Assembly (NCBI GenBank): GCA_018340375.1
Contig: JAFFJZ010000001.1
Location: forward strand, 12,790,001-12,854,000
From: Gonatopus flavifemur
Taxonomy: Eukaryota > Arthropoda > Insecta > Hymenoptera > Dryinidae
DNA length: 64,000 nucleotides
Direction: 5' to 3'
Made by a program: the position numbers and the translations under genes. The notes beneath the pieces were generated by a model. It made no database searches, had not been told where the DNA came from, and saw only the letters and a list, made by a program, of their open reading frames with translations. Below are positions 23,238 to 33,800 of the stretch, piece after piece (the stretch's first letter is position 1; each line of letters begins with the position of its first letter).

Positions 23238-23492
23238 CACACAGAGAAAATTAATTAAAGTATTACTACGATATACAGTCAAGTAGGGACAAAATCACAT
23301 TGTGACGGTGTGTAGTATGCTTTTTTATTGAAATCCCCTTATTTTCTAGTGGAGAGTGAGAGAATCCTGTTATCAATTAGCAGAAAGTATAGCAATTTAA
23401 ATGACAAAATATAATACATTCCCTCACAATGTGATTTCTTCCCTACTTCATTGTCAAGTGTAGTCATTTTTAAGATAACTCTTCTTTGCGTG
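23238..23492. mobile_element. Nested MITE, CACACAGAGAAAA ends, TA duplication
   Basis: CACACAGAGAAAATTAATTA and the right end AACTCTTCTTTGCGTG are inverted with TA outside. Inner arms CAAGTAGGGACAAAATCACA / TGTGATTTCTTCCCTACTT mirror closely. 255 bp. Confidence 0.75.
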
Positions 23493-23864
23493 TAGCAATT
23501 GAATACAATGTTTCAAATACAATAAAACATATTTTCGATAGATCCTTGCTCGTTTGAGATAAACTCAAAGATGCCAATAGTATAGCTTTCCATAATTTGG
23601 GGATAATTAAAATGGAGGATGCCAAAATAGCACATTTCAGTTAACACAAAGTAGTCGGAATCAACATATATTTTTTTGAAAATATCTATTGTGGCCAATT
23701 TTTCGCTCAACCCGAAAGGACACATAGATTCGAAACATGAAAATGATTGATGGTTCTCTATAACAATTTTTCAATTGGTAATCAAAAGCTCGACGAGCTA
23801 TGAAACCTCAGCTCGGCTCGGCTCCAGCTCGGCTCGAAGCTCGCGGCAACACTATAGTCCAACG

Positions 23865-26499
23865 CAATGCTTTTAGACAAATTTGAGATATTTTTTGAAT
23901 AAATTCGAGACTTCAATATATTTTGAAGTTGAGAACGGTTATATAATTATGCCTTGGAACATTATGTGCGATAACAGAAGCCTCATTCACAGACTGTTAC
24001 GACGTACAAAATTGGAGAGGACGATGAAGAGATGAAGGAAGAAAAGAGTAATTATCAAACGAAGAGGAATTATTTGTTTCCACGTTTCCAATCTGTGGTT
24101 GATGGTACTTTATTGAACCAATTTATCTAAACTGGAAAAGATATTCCAGAACAATATTCGATTGGGATAATATCTTCAGTTAGAGAATGTCGAGTGATAT
24201 CCCTCGTAGATGGAAACAGCGATGAATAGAATTGCAAACAATTCGCCAACAAATGAAATTCTGTGCCTGAAAACATCATTGTATTTGAGTAAAAAATGGG
24301 GGTTATAATCCGAATTCGGATATTAAAAAAAGTACTGCAACATAACTGCCGACCTTTTTCTCATCTTCAATCTTCCTCCACAATAATCCAGAGAGATTAT
24401 TTTTCTTTCCCCTTTGATGAATCCATTCTCCCTGCAACCTTTCTTTTTATTTTAGTTGCCAAGAAGTGCATGTTTTTCATTCAACAACGTATTTTCGATA
24501 TTCATGGAACATATTATACAATATTTATCGATGTTGAATGAATCAATATTTTGGATTCTCATATAAAAAATTAATCATGCCCCAAGAGTGTGTTCATATT
24601 TCAAGTAATTTTCCGATAAGGATCGATTCAATTCCCTTGGCAGTTCTCATTTTTCGATCTCGGCAAACATTTTCTCGTTTTAGGTACACTCTGGAGAGAT
24701 CCGGACACCGATTTGAGTTTCCGTTTGAATTCATAGAGAGGTCAAACTTTCCTTTGAAAACTTTGATATTCATACAAATTTTTATAGGTGGATATATATA
24801 GGTCTTTTTCCATGCTCGTGTATTAAAATCATATTCATATATTCTTCTTCCCTGTGGCCCAATTTCTCGATTCGAAGTGACGATATTTGGGAAAAGAAAA
24901 GAAACCAAACAATGAAAGCATTACATGGACGCGGAGAAGCGTGGAAATGATTTTCACCACGGGAGATTTCACGTGCAATGTCATACGCGGCGTATAAGAA
25001 AACGGTTGAGAGAGATCAAATAACGGAGAAAAAAGAACACAATAAAAAAGAAGTTAATAAAAATTCATAAAACCGGAAGACAGTCTTTTTGTTGTGCTGT
25101 GAATTTTGTTTTGCTGATTCAACATTTCTTTTTTTTCTCTGCTATAATATGAATTTTTCGCAAAAGGGTTTATCGCTATCATTTTCACAGTTGGTCAAAT
25201 TGAAACATAAAGTTCTAAATGAATTCATGAATTCATAATACGAAAGATCAATTGACTCGACGCCTCGTTGGATCTCCAATTGTATGTTTTTTTACGCTCC
25301 ATATAAAGAGCTGTGTCATGAATTCCAGGAGGGAGTATAAAAAAAGATGTGAGTCGCGATAAACAATGAAAACTAATTACGATGCGTGGAAACGAAAAAT
25401 TCGTTATTCGGTTTACGATCTCTTTATGTGTTGAAAAGTTATACGTATATCTTACGGAGGATTCAAGGTATCGTAAGAAAGTTTGATAATTTCAAACGAT
25501 TGTGCAAATACCTTTTTTGTCCCGTTTGTACGAAGAGGATTCAAGAAAAATTATCTTCTATTCACTTTAACGGAGAGATGATAATAATATGAAGAGAAGG
25601 TAGAAAGAAAACAGTACGATTTGAAGAACTTATTTTCGAAAGTTTACTTCAATAGTTAGTTTAATGATTTGAATTTCATTAAAAATTTTCTCATTCATTT
25701 GACATCGTTACTTCCATTTGTATTCTCATGAAAGTCTTTTTGAAAGATTCATTATATAGTACGATTGTCAGATACCATCGGGAGACTTATACTCATTTCA
25801 AAGTTTTTCAATTCTTTATCGTATACGATGCATATATAATTTTTTGGGTGCTGATTTCATGCTGCTGGAGTTCTTCAGGGGATTTATAAATAATCCTTCC
25901 TCTTGAATACGAACCTATACTCTCACAGGAGAATTAGATATTGGATAGATGAAAGCATTAATCTTTGAAGCAAAAGATGTGGTTGGGATGTCTAAGTAGA
26001 TCCGGATCTGTACGCTTTCGATAGTATATAACGTTGAATATTACCGCTTTCAATATATTACTGCAACGGCTATGAACGTGATAGGATATTGATAGGATAT
26101 ACTACTGTATGCATAGATTGTACATTCGGATGGATTCTATGATTCCTTGCTTCAGATACGATCGAAATTTTCGTTAGTTATCATCGAGTGCTGTGTTGAA
26201 TAATTGATAACATTAATTTAATGTAGAAATATATATGAATCAATCACAATATATCCATTGCATGATTATAAAACATACAAATGAGAAAAATTTTCAAAAT
26301 GACCAATTCAATGATGCAAAACCATGAACATTGCCTGTGAAAATTTGTCGTGAAATCACACTTTTGGGATATTGTCTAGTCAAAACATTGAAGCGCTACA
26401 AAGTGTTATATTTCTATTTTGTTGTACCCCTAAACTGACAACTGTTTCTTTCAGTATTGATAAATTCAGTGTTTCCTTCGATAAATCTGGAGATTTTGC
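23865..26499. other. 2.6 kb with no gene or transposon recognised
   Basis: AT-rich; open frames at 24296-24541, 24538-24801 and 25386-25592 are short and featureless. No tRNA, no long inverted repeat noticed. Confidence 0.4.
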
Positions 26500-27020
26500 A
26501 GCACTAGTCTGAACCCTGGTTAAAAAATCCGATTAAATCCTATAAAGAAGAATCCTATCGGAATGAATTGAGTTTCTGCATCGGAAATTTTCAATTGATA
26601 CCAATGAACTTTTTGTGAATTGGATTGAATCGGCTTCTTCTCAATAATGAAAATTCCAATTAATTCTGATAAAGAAAATTATATCTATCTATTAATTTTG
26701 TCAACTGGATTGAATCGATTTTTATTATGAGCAATTAATATTCCCATTGAATCTGATGAACAATATTCTATCGGAATAAACTGACTTTCTGTATCGGTAA
26801 TATCCCATTGATTCCGATTAGGATTCTTCTAATCGGCTTGAGTATGTTCTTACAAGAACGTTGAAAACCAATACCTATGGAATCTTGTTTAATAAAAAAG
26901 TACTGAATATCATCGGTGATGTGACAGGAGCAATCGTTCTCATCCGATGAATATCTTTCGGTAATAGAATTTGATAGGTGTGTCTATCGAATCAGGGGAA
27001 TGTTCATCGGAAGGATCTCG
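26500..27020. repeat. Block of degenerate AATCGGATT/ATTCCGAT words
   Basis: Variants of TCCTATCGGAATGAATTGAG, GATTGAATCGA and ATTCCGATTAGGATTC recur with irregular spacing. Similar wording returns at 28430-29150 (CCAATAAAAATCAACTGATC, ATTCAATCCGATTGAAT), suggesting one degenerate element family. Termini were not resolved. Confidence 0.4.
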
Positions 27021-27463
27021 TGCAGGATAACACAATGATTACGCACCCTGTGACAAAAATTTAGATGGTTCAACTTCCGTTGGATGCTATTGCGGTACGA
27101 ATTCATCTGTAAATTCGATCAGACCTTGATCCGGAGCAGTGGTGCCAGAAGGTTATAGACTCGCAGAGCTAGATGACGCAGCAGTCGGTGCTGTTCAGAG
27201 CTAAATTAGAATTGGTGACAGTGCTAGATTTTTTTCGATGTTGCCAAATGTTAGTGTTAAAAAAAAACGCGGGAAAAATAGAGAATTTTGAATTTGTGAA
27301 TTTTGCACATTCTGTTATATCAGGAATTTACATTCAGCAGGGTCAGAGTGTTTAGTGAGATACCTTGTATATTTATTTTTCCATTTTACATCTCCAAATA
27401 GATGTTCAGGGATATTTGATTCGATATTCAATGACCAAAATCATGTATCAATATACTGTAAAC

Positions 27464-27910
27464 CAGGGTTGTAAATTAGTTAATTGAAGAAGCGCCCAAT
27501 TAACAATTAGAATTTAATTCTTATTTGAAAGTTTCTTCAATTGAAAATTAAATTAAATTCTTAATTGAAGTCGTTTCCAAATATCAAATAAATGTAATTG
27601 ATTTAAAATCAAGCAATGATTGATTGATTTCCCTGATGCGCTCTTGTTTTTCTGTATTTGTTAATTAAGAAAGAACAAGAAAACATAAGAAAAATGGATC
27701 AACCATTGCTTGATTTTGAATCAATTAAATTGATTTGTCAAATGGAAATTACCTCCATTGAGAATTTAATTTAATTGTTTGTTGCGAAAAAATTTCAATT
27801 AAGAATTTAATTTAATTCTTAATTGAGAAAAATTTCAATTGAAAATCAAATTTTTATTGTTCATTGAACGTCAATTCAAATGAGTTTTAATTCAATGACT
27901 TCCAACCCTG
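27464..27910. mobile_element. Nested hAT-like element, CAGGGTTG ends, 8-bp duplication CTGTAAAC
   Basis: Perfect CAGGGTTG...CAACCCTG tips, flanked by CTGTAAAC at 27456-27463 and 27911-27918. The interior is a long run of AATTGAAATT/AATTTCAATT/TTAATTGA words on both strands. 447 bp. Confidence 0.88.
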
Positions 27911-27958
27911 CTGTAAACTGGACTTTTTTCTAACAAAACAATATTTTTATTTGACCAA

Positions 27959-27982
27959 ATATATATATATATATATATATAA
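27959..27982. repeat. (AT)n microsatellite
   Basis: About 12 uninterrupted AT dinucleotides inside the hAT-like element. Confidence 0.95.
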
Positions 27983-28413
27983 TGATTTTTTTCAAAATAG
28001 ATATGCTGCAAGACCTATCCCCTTAGGGTGAATCAAACTAATCCTTGAAAATTTTGCCATCAGGTAATCATTTATTCAATAATCAACATATTTCCAATAA
28101 TGATCCTCAATCACGATACAATACATACTTTTTATTCCAACGAATAATTTCAATTTAAATAATCCTTTGGCATAGAAGGAAACTCTTCATATAAATTATA
28201 GAACTTTCCATCATGCAAATAACTCAGATAATTAAAATTTTCAATTAGTAATGATCTATAAATATATGTTCCATTTGAAAAAATAGTGCTAGATATTTAA
28301 TCTAAGTGCTATCCATAGTGCTAAGTGCTGTACTTAAAAATTCAGGGCTGGAAATGTTTTCCTAGTGCTAAATCTAGCAACCGTGTTGCTGTTCTGGCAA
28401 CACTGATCCGGAG

Positions 28414-29675
28414 CCCTTTATAATCCATCGATCAATTGTTTTCAACAGTTCAAGAAGGCCATCTTGTGACTCATAAGAGGAGCTTCAGATTTTATCGAGC
28501 ATGCGCATTTTCATATTGACATTACGGAAAATTTCAATAAAAACCAATTGACCATTGAAATGGAACAATGCTGAAAGTGCATCAGGGATTTCCTATACAA
28601 ACCATCAAATTTCAAATCTACAGACTTTATTTTCATTCTTCTCTGTAAATGAATATTATGAAACATTCCAATGAAAACCAATTCACCAAATGAAGAAATT
28701 CTCAATTTGAATTGAATATTTTATACGCAAACGGATTGGAAATTAAGATTCAAGAACTTTCATATTATTTCTAGTATCCAGTAGATCTGGATTCCAAAAC
28801 AATCCAATAAAAATCAACTGATCCATAAAATGCATACGTTCTACGATCGAATTGCGTATTTGCCATACAAATTTGTTAAAAATTCGAATGTACAAACTGT
28901 ACCACTTTGATTGGTTAATGAAATAAAAAATCTTCAATTAATTCATATATTCCTTATAAAAACTGACATAATATACAACATGCCATTACTTCCAATCGAA
29001 TTGATATACATACTTATATACGGGCGAATTCAGGATTCAACTCCACAGATGATTTTGATTCATTCTCATTAATCTTCAATGGACAATTGAGACATTCCGA
29101 TTACTCCCATTCAATCCGATTGAATTTGAATCGCCTTCTATTAGAGGTAAGGGCGGATATATGGGCCCCCTTTTTCTTTATTTGTAATAACTTCTTCTAT
29201 TTTCAGCATAAAAATCTGAAATAAATCATAATTCTTCTATGAACTACCCAACACTGATTGCATGAAGTCCCGTTTCATTCTTCGCAGCCATTAAAGGAAT
29301 AAAATCGTTTTTCTAAAGTTTCCCATTTTTTCATTACCAACATTTGTGCGGGTAATATGGGCCCCAAGGTATTTTTGTCAAAGACATGAAACAATTAAAG
29401 GGAAGTGTTCATTTACTCATAAATCCACATAGAATAGAGTTGGATCTAGAAAAAATCGGTACTTTTTACACCGTCTCCTTTTTTATGTACTCAAAGATTA
29501 ATTACTAAATGTGAGAACTCCCGAGTTCTTTATTTATTTCCTCCCATGGAAAAAAAATCCAAGAAAATCACCTTATTTCGGGGTCGCTAGATGGGAACCT
29601 CCCATCAACTGAAAATCATTTCATTCATTGAAGTAAAATTTCATTGATCTAAAAAAATATTTTATATTCATATTA
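28414..29675. other. No gene; degenerate repeats
   Basis: 28430-29150 holds loosely repeated segments (CCAATTGACC, CCAATTCACC, TCAACTGATCC with CCAT... neighbours) related in wording to 26500-27020. 29150-29675 is unremarkable AT-rich DNA. Confidence 0.4.
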
Positions 29676-30024
29676 CCCAAGTGTGTATTGCCGATATTGA
29701 CAATGGGCCCAAGGAGGGTCCATTTGCTCGAATCCAGTATTGGGAAATGACAATGGGACCCATCTTGGACTAATCTTGGCCCTATTGTTTGTTCCCATAC
29801 AATTATAGCTCGTAGAAAATGGAAATATTGAACTTTGGTGCGGGCCCGGCCCTAAGTTGAGCCAAGATCGGCTTAGGTCAGGGCCCATTGTATCACCTAG
29901 CCCTCGGGCAAAGCAATACAGCCAGGCTAGAAACGATGTTATCATCCTATAGTTGGTCCCACGTTAGGTAGCATGGGCACCCACTTTGGGCCCCCATTGG
30001 ATCCGTAGTAAATACACGCTTGGT
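29676..30024. mobile_element. Word-iterated element, CCCAAGTGTGTATT ends, TGGGCCCA words
   Basis: CCCAAGTGTGTATTGCC at the left mirrors AATACACGCTTGG at the right, with TA outside. The 349-bp interior repeats the palindrome TGGGCCCA and GGGCCC variants (AATGGGCCCAAGG, CGGGCCCGGCCC, TTGGGCCCCC). Confidence 0.65.
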
Positions 30025-30043
30025 TAATATTTTTTTGTCTCAA

Positions 30044-30683
30044 TAAATTTTTCCCTCAGGGTGGATTTAACCAAAATTTGCTTATCCCAACCGAAAAGAT
30101 CTTACCAAATCACTTTCACTTCCGGTAATCAAACACGATTTGGTAAATTAGTTGCTTCAGCGAAGATTCACTATGTGGTCTTCCGCGGCTTGCAAAATTT
30201 ATTTAATTATGATTTGGTCAAATCATCAGCTTAGCGCTGCCTAATTTTGGCAAGACCCACTAAATGTTCATTTATGCCAACAAAAAATTGGGATTAGACA
30301 TATAAAAAAATATTTCAGTTGACACAACAAGATAGTTTTCTCGGTGGATGGCGCTCGCTTTGATCGCACTTTTCAACTTTCAAGACATTCGCTCCCCTCG
30401 CTATTTGATCCTCCGAATTGCATTTGTCTGTAAAAGAGTAGAACTCCAAGAAATCTATCAAGCACACTGAGAGAACTGTTTTGTTGTGTTTACTGGAACA
30501 TTTTGTTATCACATGCCGAAGTAAAATTGTTTGTTGAGATTAGTAATGATTTAGTAGGTCTTACAAAAATTCACAAATCATCTCACCAAATCACGTTTGA
30601 TTCCCTGAACTGAAAGTGATTTGGCAGGATCTTTTTGGTAATCTGAATTTTTGGTTAGATTATTTGAAGGGAAATTTCATCGA
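30044..30683. mobile_element. Foldback element just upstream of the gene's first exon
   Basis: AAATTTTTCCCTCAGGGTGG with GGTGGATTTAACCAAAATTT mirrors AATTTTTGGTTAGATTATTT and GAAGGGAAATTT. Inner arms GATCTTACCAAATCACTTTC and GAAAGTGATTTGGCAGGATC also mirror. The word ATTTGGT/ACCAAAT recurs. It ends about 200 bp before the start codon at 30887. Confidence 0.7.
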
Positions 30684-30886
30684 AGAAAAACTTATTTTAT
30701 ACTCGTCGGAATATGTTCTACATTTTCAAAAGAATTTCAAGTGAAAATAAGACATTAAATATTGATGGTAGTTATCGATTAATCAATGTCCGGTATTTTG
30801 GGTAATCGCATACTTCTACGTCACTCCTTCGAATTTGCAAAGCCCTTCTGAACTAAAACTACACTTTGACCACACGGGTTATCAGG

Positions 30887-30893
30887 ATGGAGG
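30887..30893 (+). CDS. Coding exon 1 (7 coding bases)
   Basis: ATGGAGG is followed by a strong donor GTAAGTA. Joined to exon 2 it gives MEDPKMPGAEPYGG, which keeps exon 2 open from its first base. Upstream sequence (TTATCAGG before ATG) would be 5' UTR; the transcription start is not identified. The alternative is initiation at the ATG in exon 2 (31131), which would lose five residues. Confidence 0.65.
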
Positions 30894-33800
30894 GTAAGTA
30901 ATGGATCGTCTTCACACAGAGCCAGACTCATCCACGAGAAGTTGAAGCTGAGAAATTTGCATCTAAACATTCATGATAACCACTCGTAGAAGCGTTGTAG
31001 AATAATCTCAGAGAATGAAAAAATTGAAGTGTCTCAAATTCCACCGATGGGTTGTTGTAATTTGAGATATTCTGTTTTTTTTTTCAAGTATTGATAAGTT
31101 TGTTTTTATTTCCTTTTTTTAGATCCCAAGATGCCAGGAGCAGAGCCTTATGGGGGTGATACAAGTCCTACACGTTCTCCAAGGTGATTGTTATTCTTCT
31201 TTTTTTTGATCGGTCATGATTGTCAGATTTGAAGAGAAACCCGATAGTACCTGATGAGAAATAACGTTTGATATAAATTGATCGATCAGTCGTAAGAAAT
31301 TCTGTGAAGTTTACGCGTTCAGATTCAAAGGAATCTTAATAATAATGCATTAGCTTAGGAGTTGCCGAATAATTCTCTCTCACGTGAGGCATTAATACTA
31401 TAATCCATTTGATGTCGTATTGTTATTCGAATCCCAGGAATTTCTCTCGATATCATCCTTTCGCGGAATGTGGTTTAAGAGTACACAAGAGCAAACTTGA
31501 CTTGCGTAAAGCCATGCGTATCAGATAATGAAAAATTCTGTACCAAGGTTAATACAAGGGAATCGAATCGAATGTTGAATCAATTGATATTCATGGCCTT
31601 TGTTTATTGCGTTGCGTTTGACTTTGATGGGTAGTTGAAGATGTCAATTAAATCTCCCACTTCTCCGAATTTATACGGGTTTTTGTTAATTATTCTACAT
31701 TTCATCAAACGATTCTCGCACAGTTTATCACCTTTGCATTTGTGATAGAGGTTTGAGATGAACTCAAGGTATAGGTATTATTTATTGTGAATGAAAGTTT
31801 CTAACTATCAATTACAATTTTATATCAATCTCTCACAATTTGTGCAAGGGAATTTTATGCCTTATACAAATATAATTGAAAGGACAGCTCAAATAGGGTT
31901 GTATTTTCTTTACTTGAGAATATCCAAACTTTCCTGCGATTGGGACAAATTAATTCGTTGAAGTTTAATCAAGGATTGTATTGGGATCTTATACTGACAG
32001 AAAAAGGACCTGTTTGAAAGATTCATGATCGCAGTAACTTGAAATCTGGTTCGATTCACCGAGAAATGTGATTGCGATGTACAGGAAAAATGGTTGAAGC
32101 TAAAATTGACTACATATTCTGGTTATCACACCAAGAAAAGAGTCTCGTTTTTCTAACCTGAAAAATGTAGTTAATTTTTGCTCAAACCACTTTTTCTGGA
32201 CATCACAATCACATTTCCTGGTGAATCGAACCAGATTTCAAGTTACTGCGACCACGAATGTTTCAACCAGGTCGTTTTTCTGTCAGTGTACAGTACTCTG
32301 TTCCCTTCTATTTCAATTTATTATCATGAATAGAATCTAATAGAGTTTATTTTCAACGTATGTTACAGACAAAGTCGTATCCACAGTGTTGGATTACCAA
32401 CTCGACCATCTGCTTTTCCACAATCATCGTCTACTGGAAATATTATTCCACCACCTATACCACGTCGTCACTCCATTACACCCATGGTAAGTAAATATTT
32501 AAGGTTTTGAATTTATTATCTTATTCCAATAACCATCCATCCTTTTGTTCGAGGAATTCAATGGTAAAGATAAGAAAGTATTATTACGTCTCTGAAAAGC
32601 GATGTAATGAATTCATTATTTGTTCAAATCACTCATAAAGTCTGATAATATCGGTATAACGATCAAATGAATCCTGGAATTTGATGTAACGTTAAATTGA
32701 GGATTTTTCTGAAGGGACGTACATTATTAGATCAAGGAATGGGATGGATTTCTATGAAACACGAAGCGTGGTTCAAATTATTACTGAGTTCTCAATTGTT
32801 CAAGATTTTTTAAATAGGGAACTAATTGAAAAGTTCTCTATTGAACAACAAATTTGAGTGAAATATCTTCTATCAATACGATATTTATATCCCAGGAAAC
32901 GAAAATATTTATAACCCACAGATGGCACCCCCACCGATTCCTCCGAGACCTCCAGCCATACCCGAAAGAAGTAGAAACGAGAGACCGATTAGAATACAAA
33001 ATTCTCAGACCTCAGATGATAAAATACACAACGACGACTCATCGATACCACCACCTTCGCGGACGTCCATTCTGCCGATCTCTTGGAGTTGTACCAATTC
33101 ATCCAACAATCCCGACAGACCTCCGTCGATCCCTGAACAACCACCAGCACCACCACCGCAATCGACATTCATCGAAGATTCGATGATTCACCCAACTTCA
33201 TGGAAAGGTCGAGATTCATCTTGTATTCTAGGTGCCGGTAATTTCGAACGAACGGACCACATCGATTCAAATTTACCAACTTCCTCCTCTTGTTCGTCAT
33301 CCGTTTTGCTTTATCCCTGGAACACAAAAGAGGATGACAAAACTTTGATGACAAGCGGTGACAGAAGCCGATCGATCGATCGACGGAAATATAGCGACAC
33401 GGCTCTGTTACCACCGTCGTCGATAGGAACTTTCTCAACCAACTGGAATAACAATACCCAGTCCTCGATCGATGAACTACAAAGCTCCCTCAAAGATTCT
33501 ACAAATTTAGATCCATATTCTATGTGTAGAAGGAAGACCAGCGAACCGGTCACGGCAACTTTGTCCAATATATCGACCATTTGGAATCAACATCACATGT
33601 CCAACAACGCCAAGTTAATTGATCTAAGTTCTTTCGAGAATCGAGAGGGATTGTCGGTGGATAGGGATCAGAATGCTACGAGTATAGAACAACAGCAACA
33701 GCAGCAGAAACTATTTAAAACGGATTACGAGCGTAAGAATTTGGAGGATCTTCAAAGAGCGTCTCGTGATCTTGAAAAGAGACTGCAAGAAAAATCAGCC

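Larger units (their letters stand above)
22167..23856. mobile_element. hAT-like non-autonomous element, GAGCTCGGCTCGAGC words, 8-bp duplication
   Basis: Flanked by direct 8-bp repeats GTCCAACG (22159-22166, 23857-23864). Ends TAGCATTGCCGCGAGC and GCTCGCGGCAACACTATA are inverted. Both termini are packed with GAGCTCGG/GGCTCGAAGCTCGG words (22180-22285, 23790-23845). The middle contains three separate inverted-repeat insertions and no transposase. 8-bp duplication and a (T/C)AGTGTTGCC-type tip point to the hAT superfamily. Confidence 0.8.
27137..28405. mobile_element. hAT-like element, CAGTGGTGCCAGAA end, 8-bp duplication
   Basis: Direct repeats ATCCGGAG flank it (27129-27136, 28406-28413). Tips CAGTGGTGCCAGAA and TTCTGGCAACACTG are inverted. 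Inside the right end TAGCACT/AGTGCTA words recur (28280-28380) and at the left GCTAGATTT appears. No transposase. It hosts a second hAT-like element (27464-27910). Confidence 0.85.

Noticed and set aside
32854..33186. Alternative frame over the start of exon 4 (acceptor CCCAG at 32891-32895)
   Set aside because: It would leave the proline-rich frame that continues for over 300 codons; phase and content favour the acceptor at 32920-32921.
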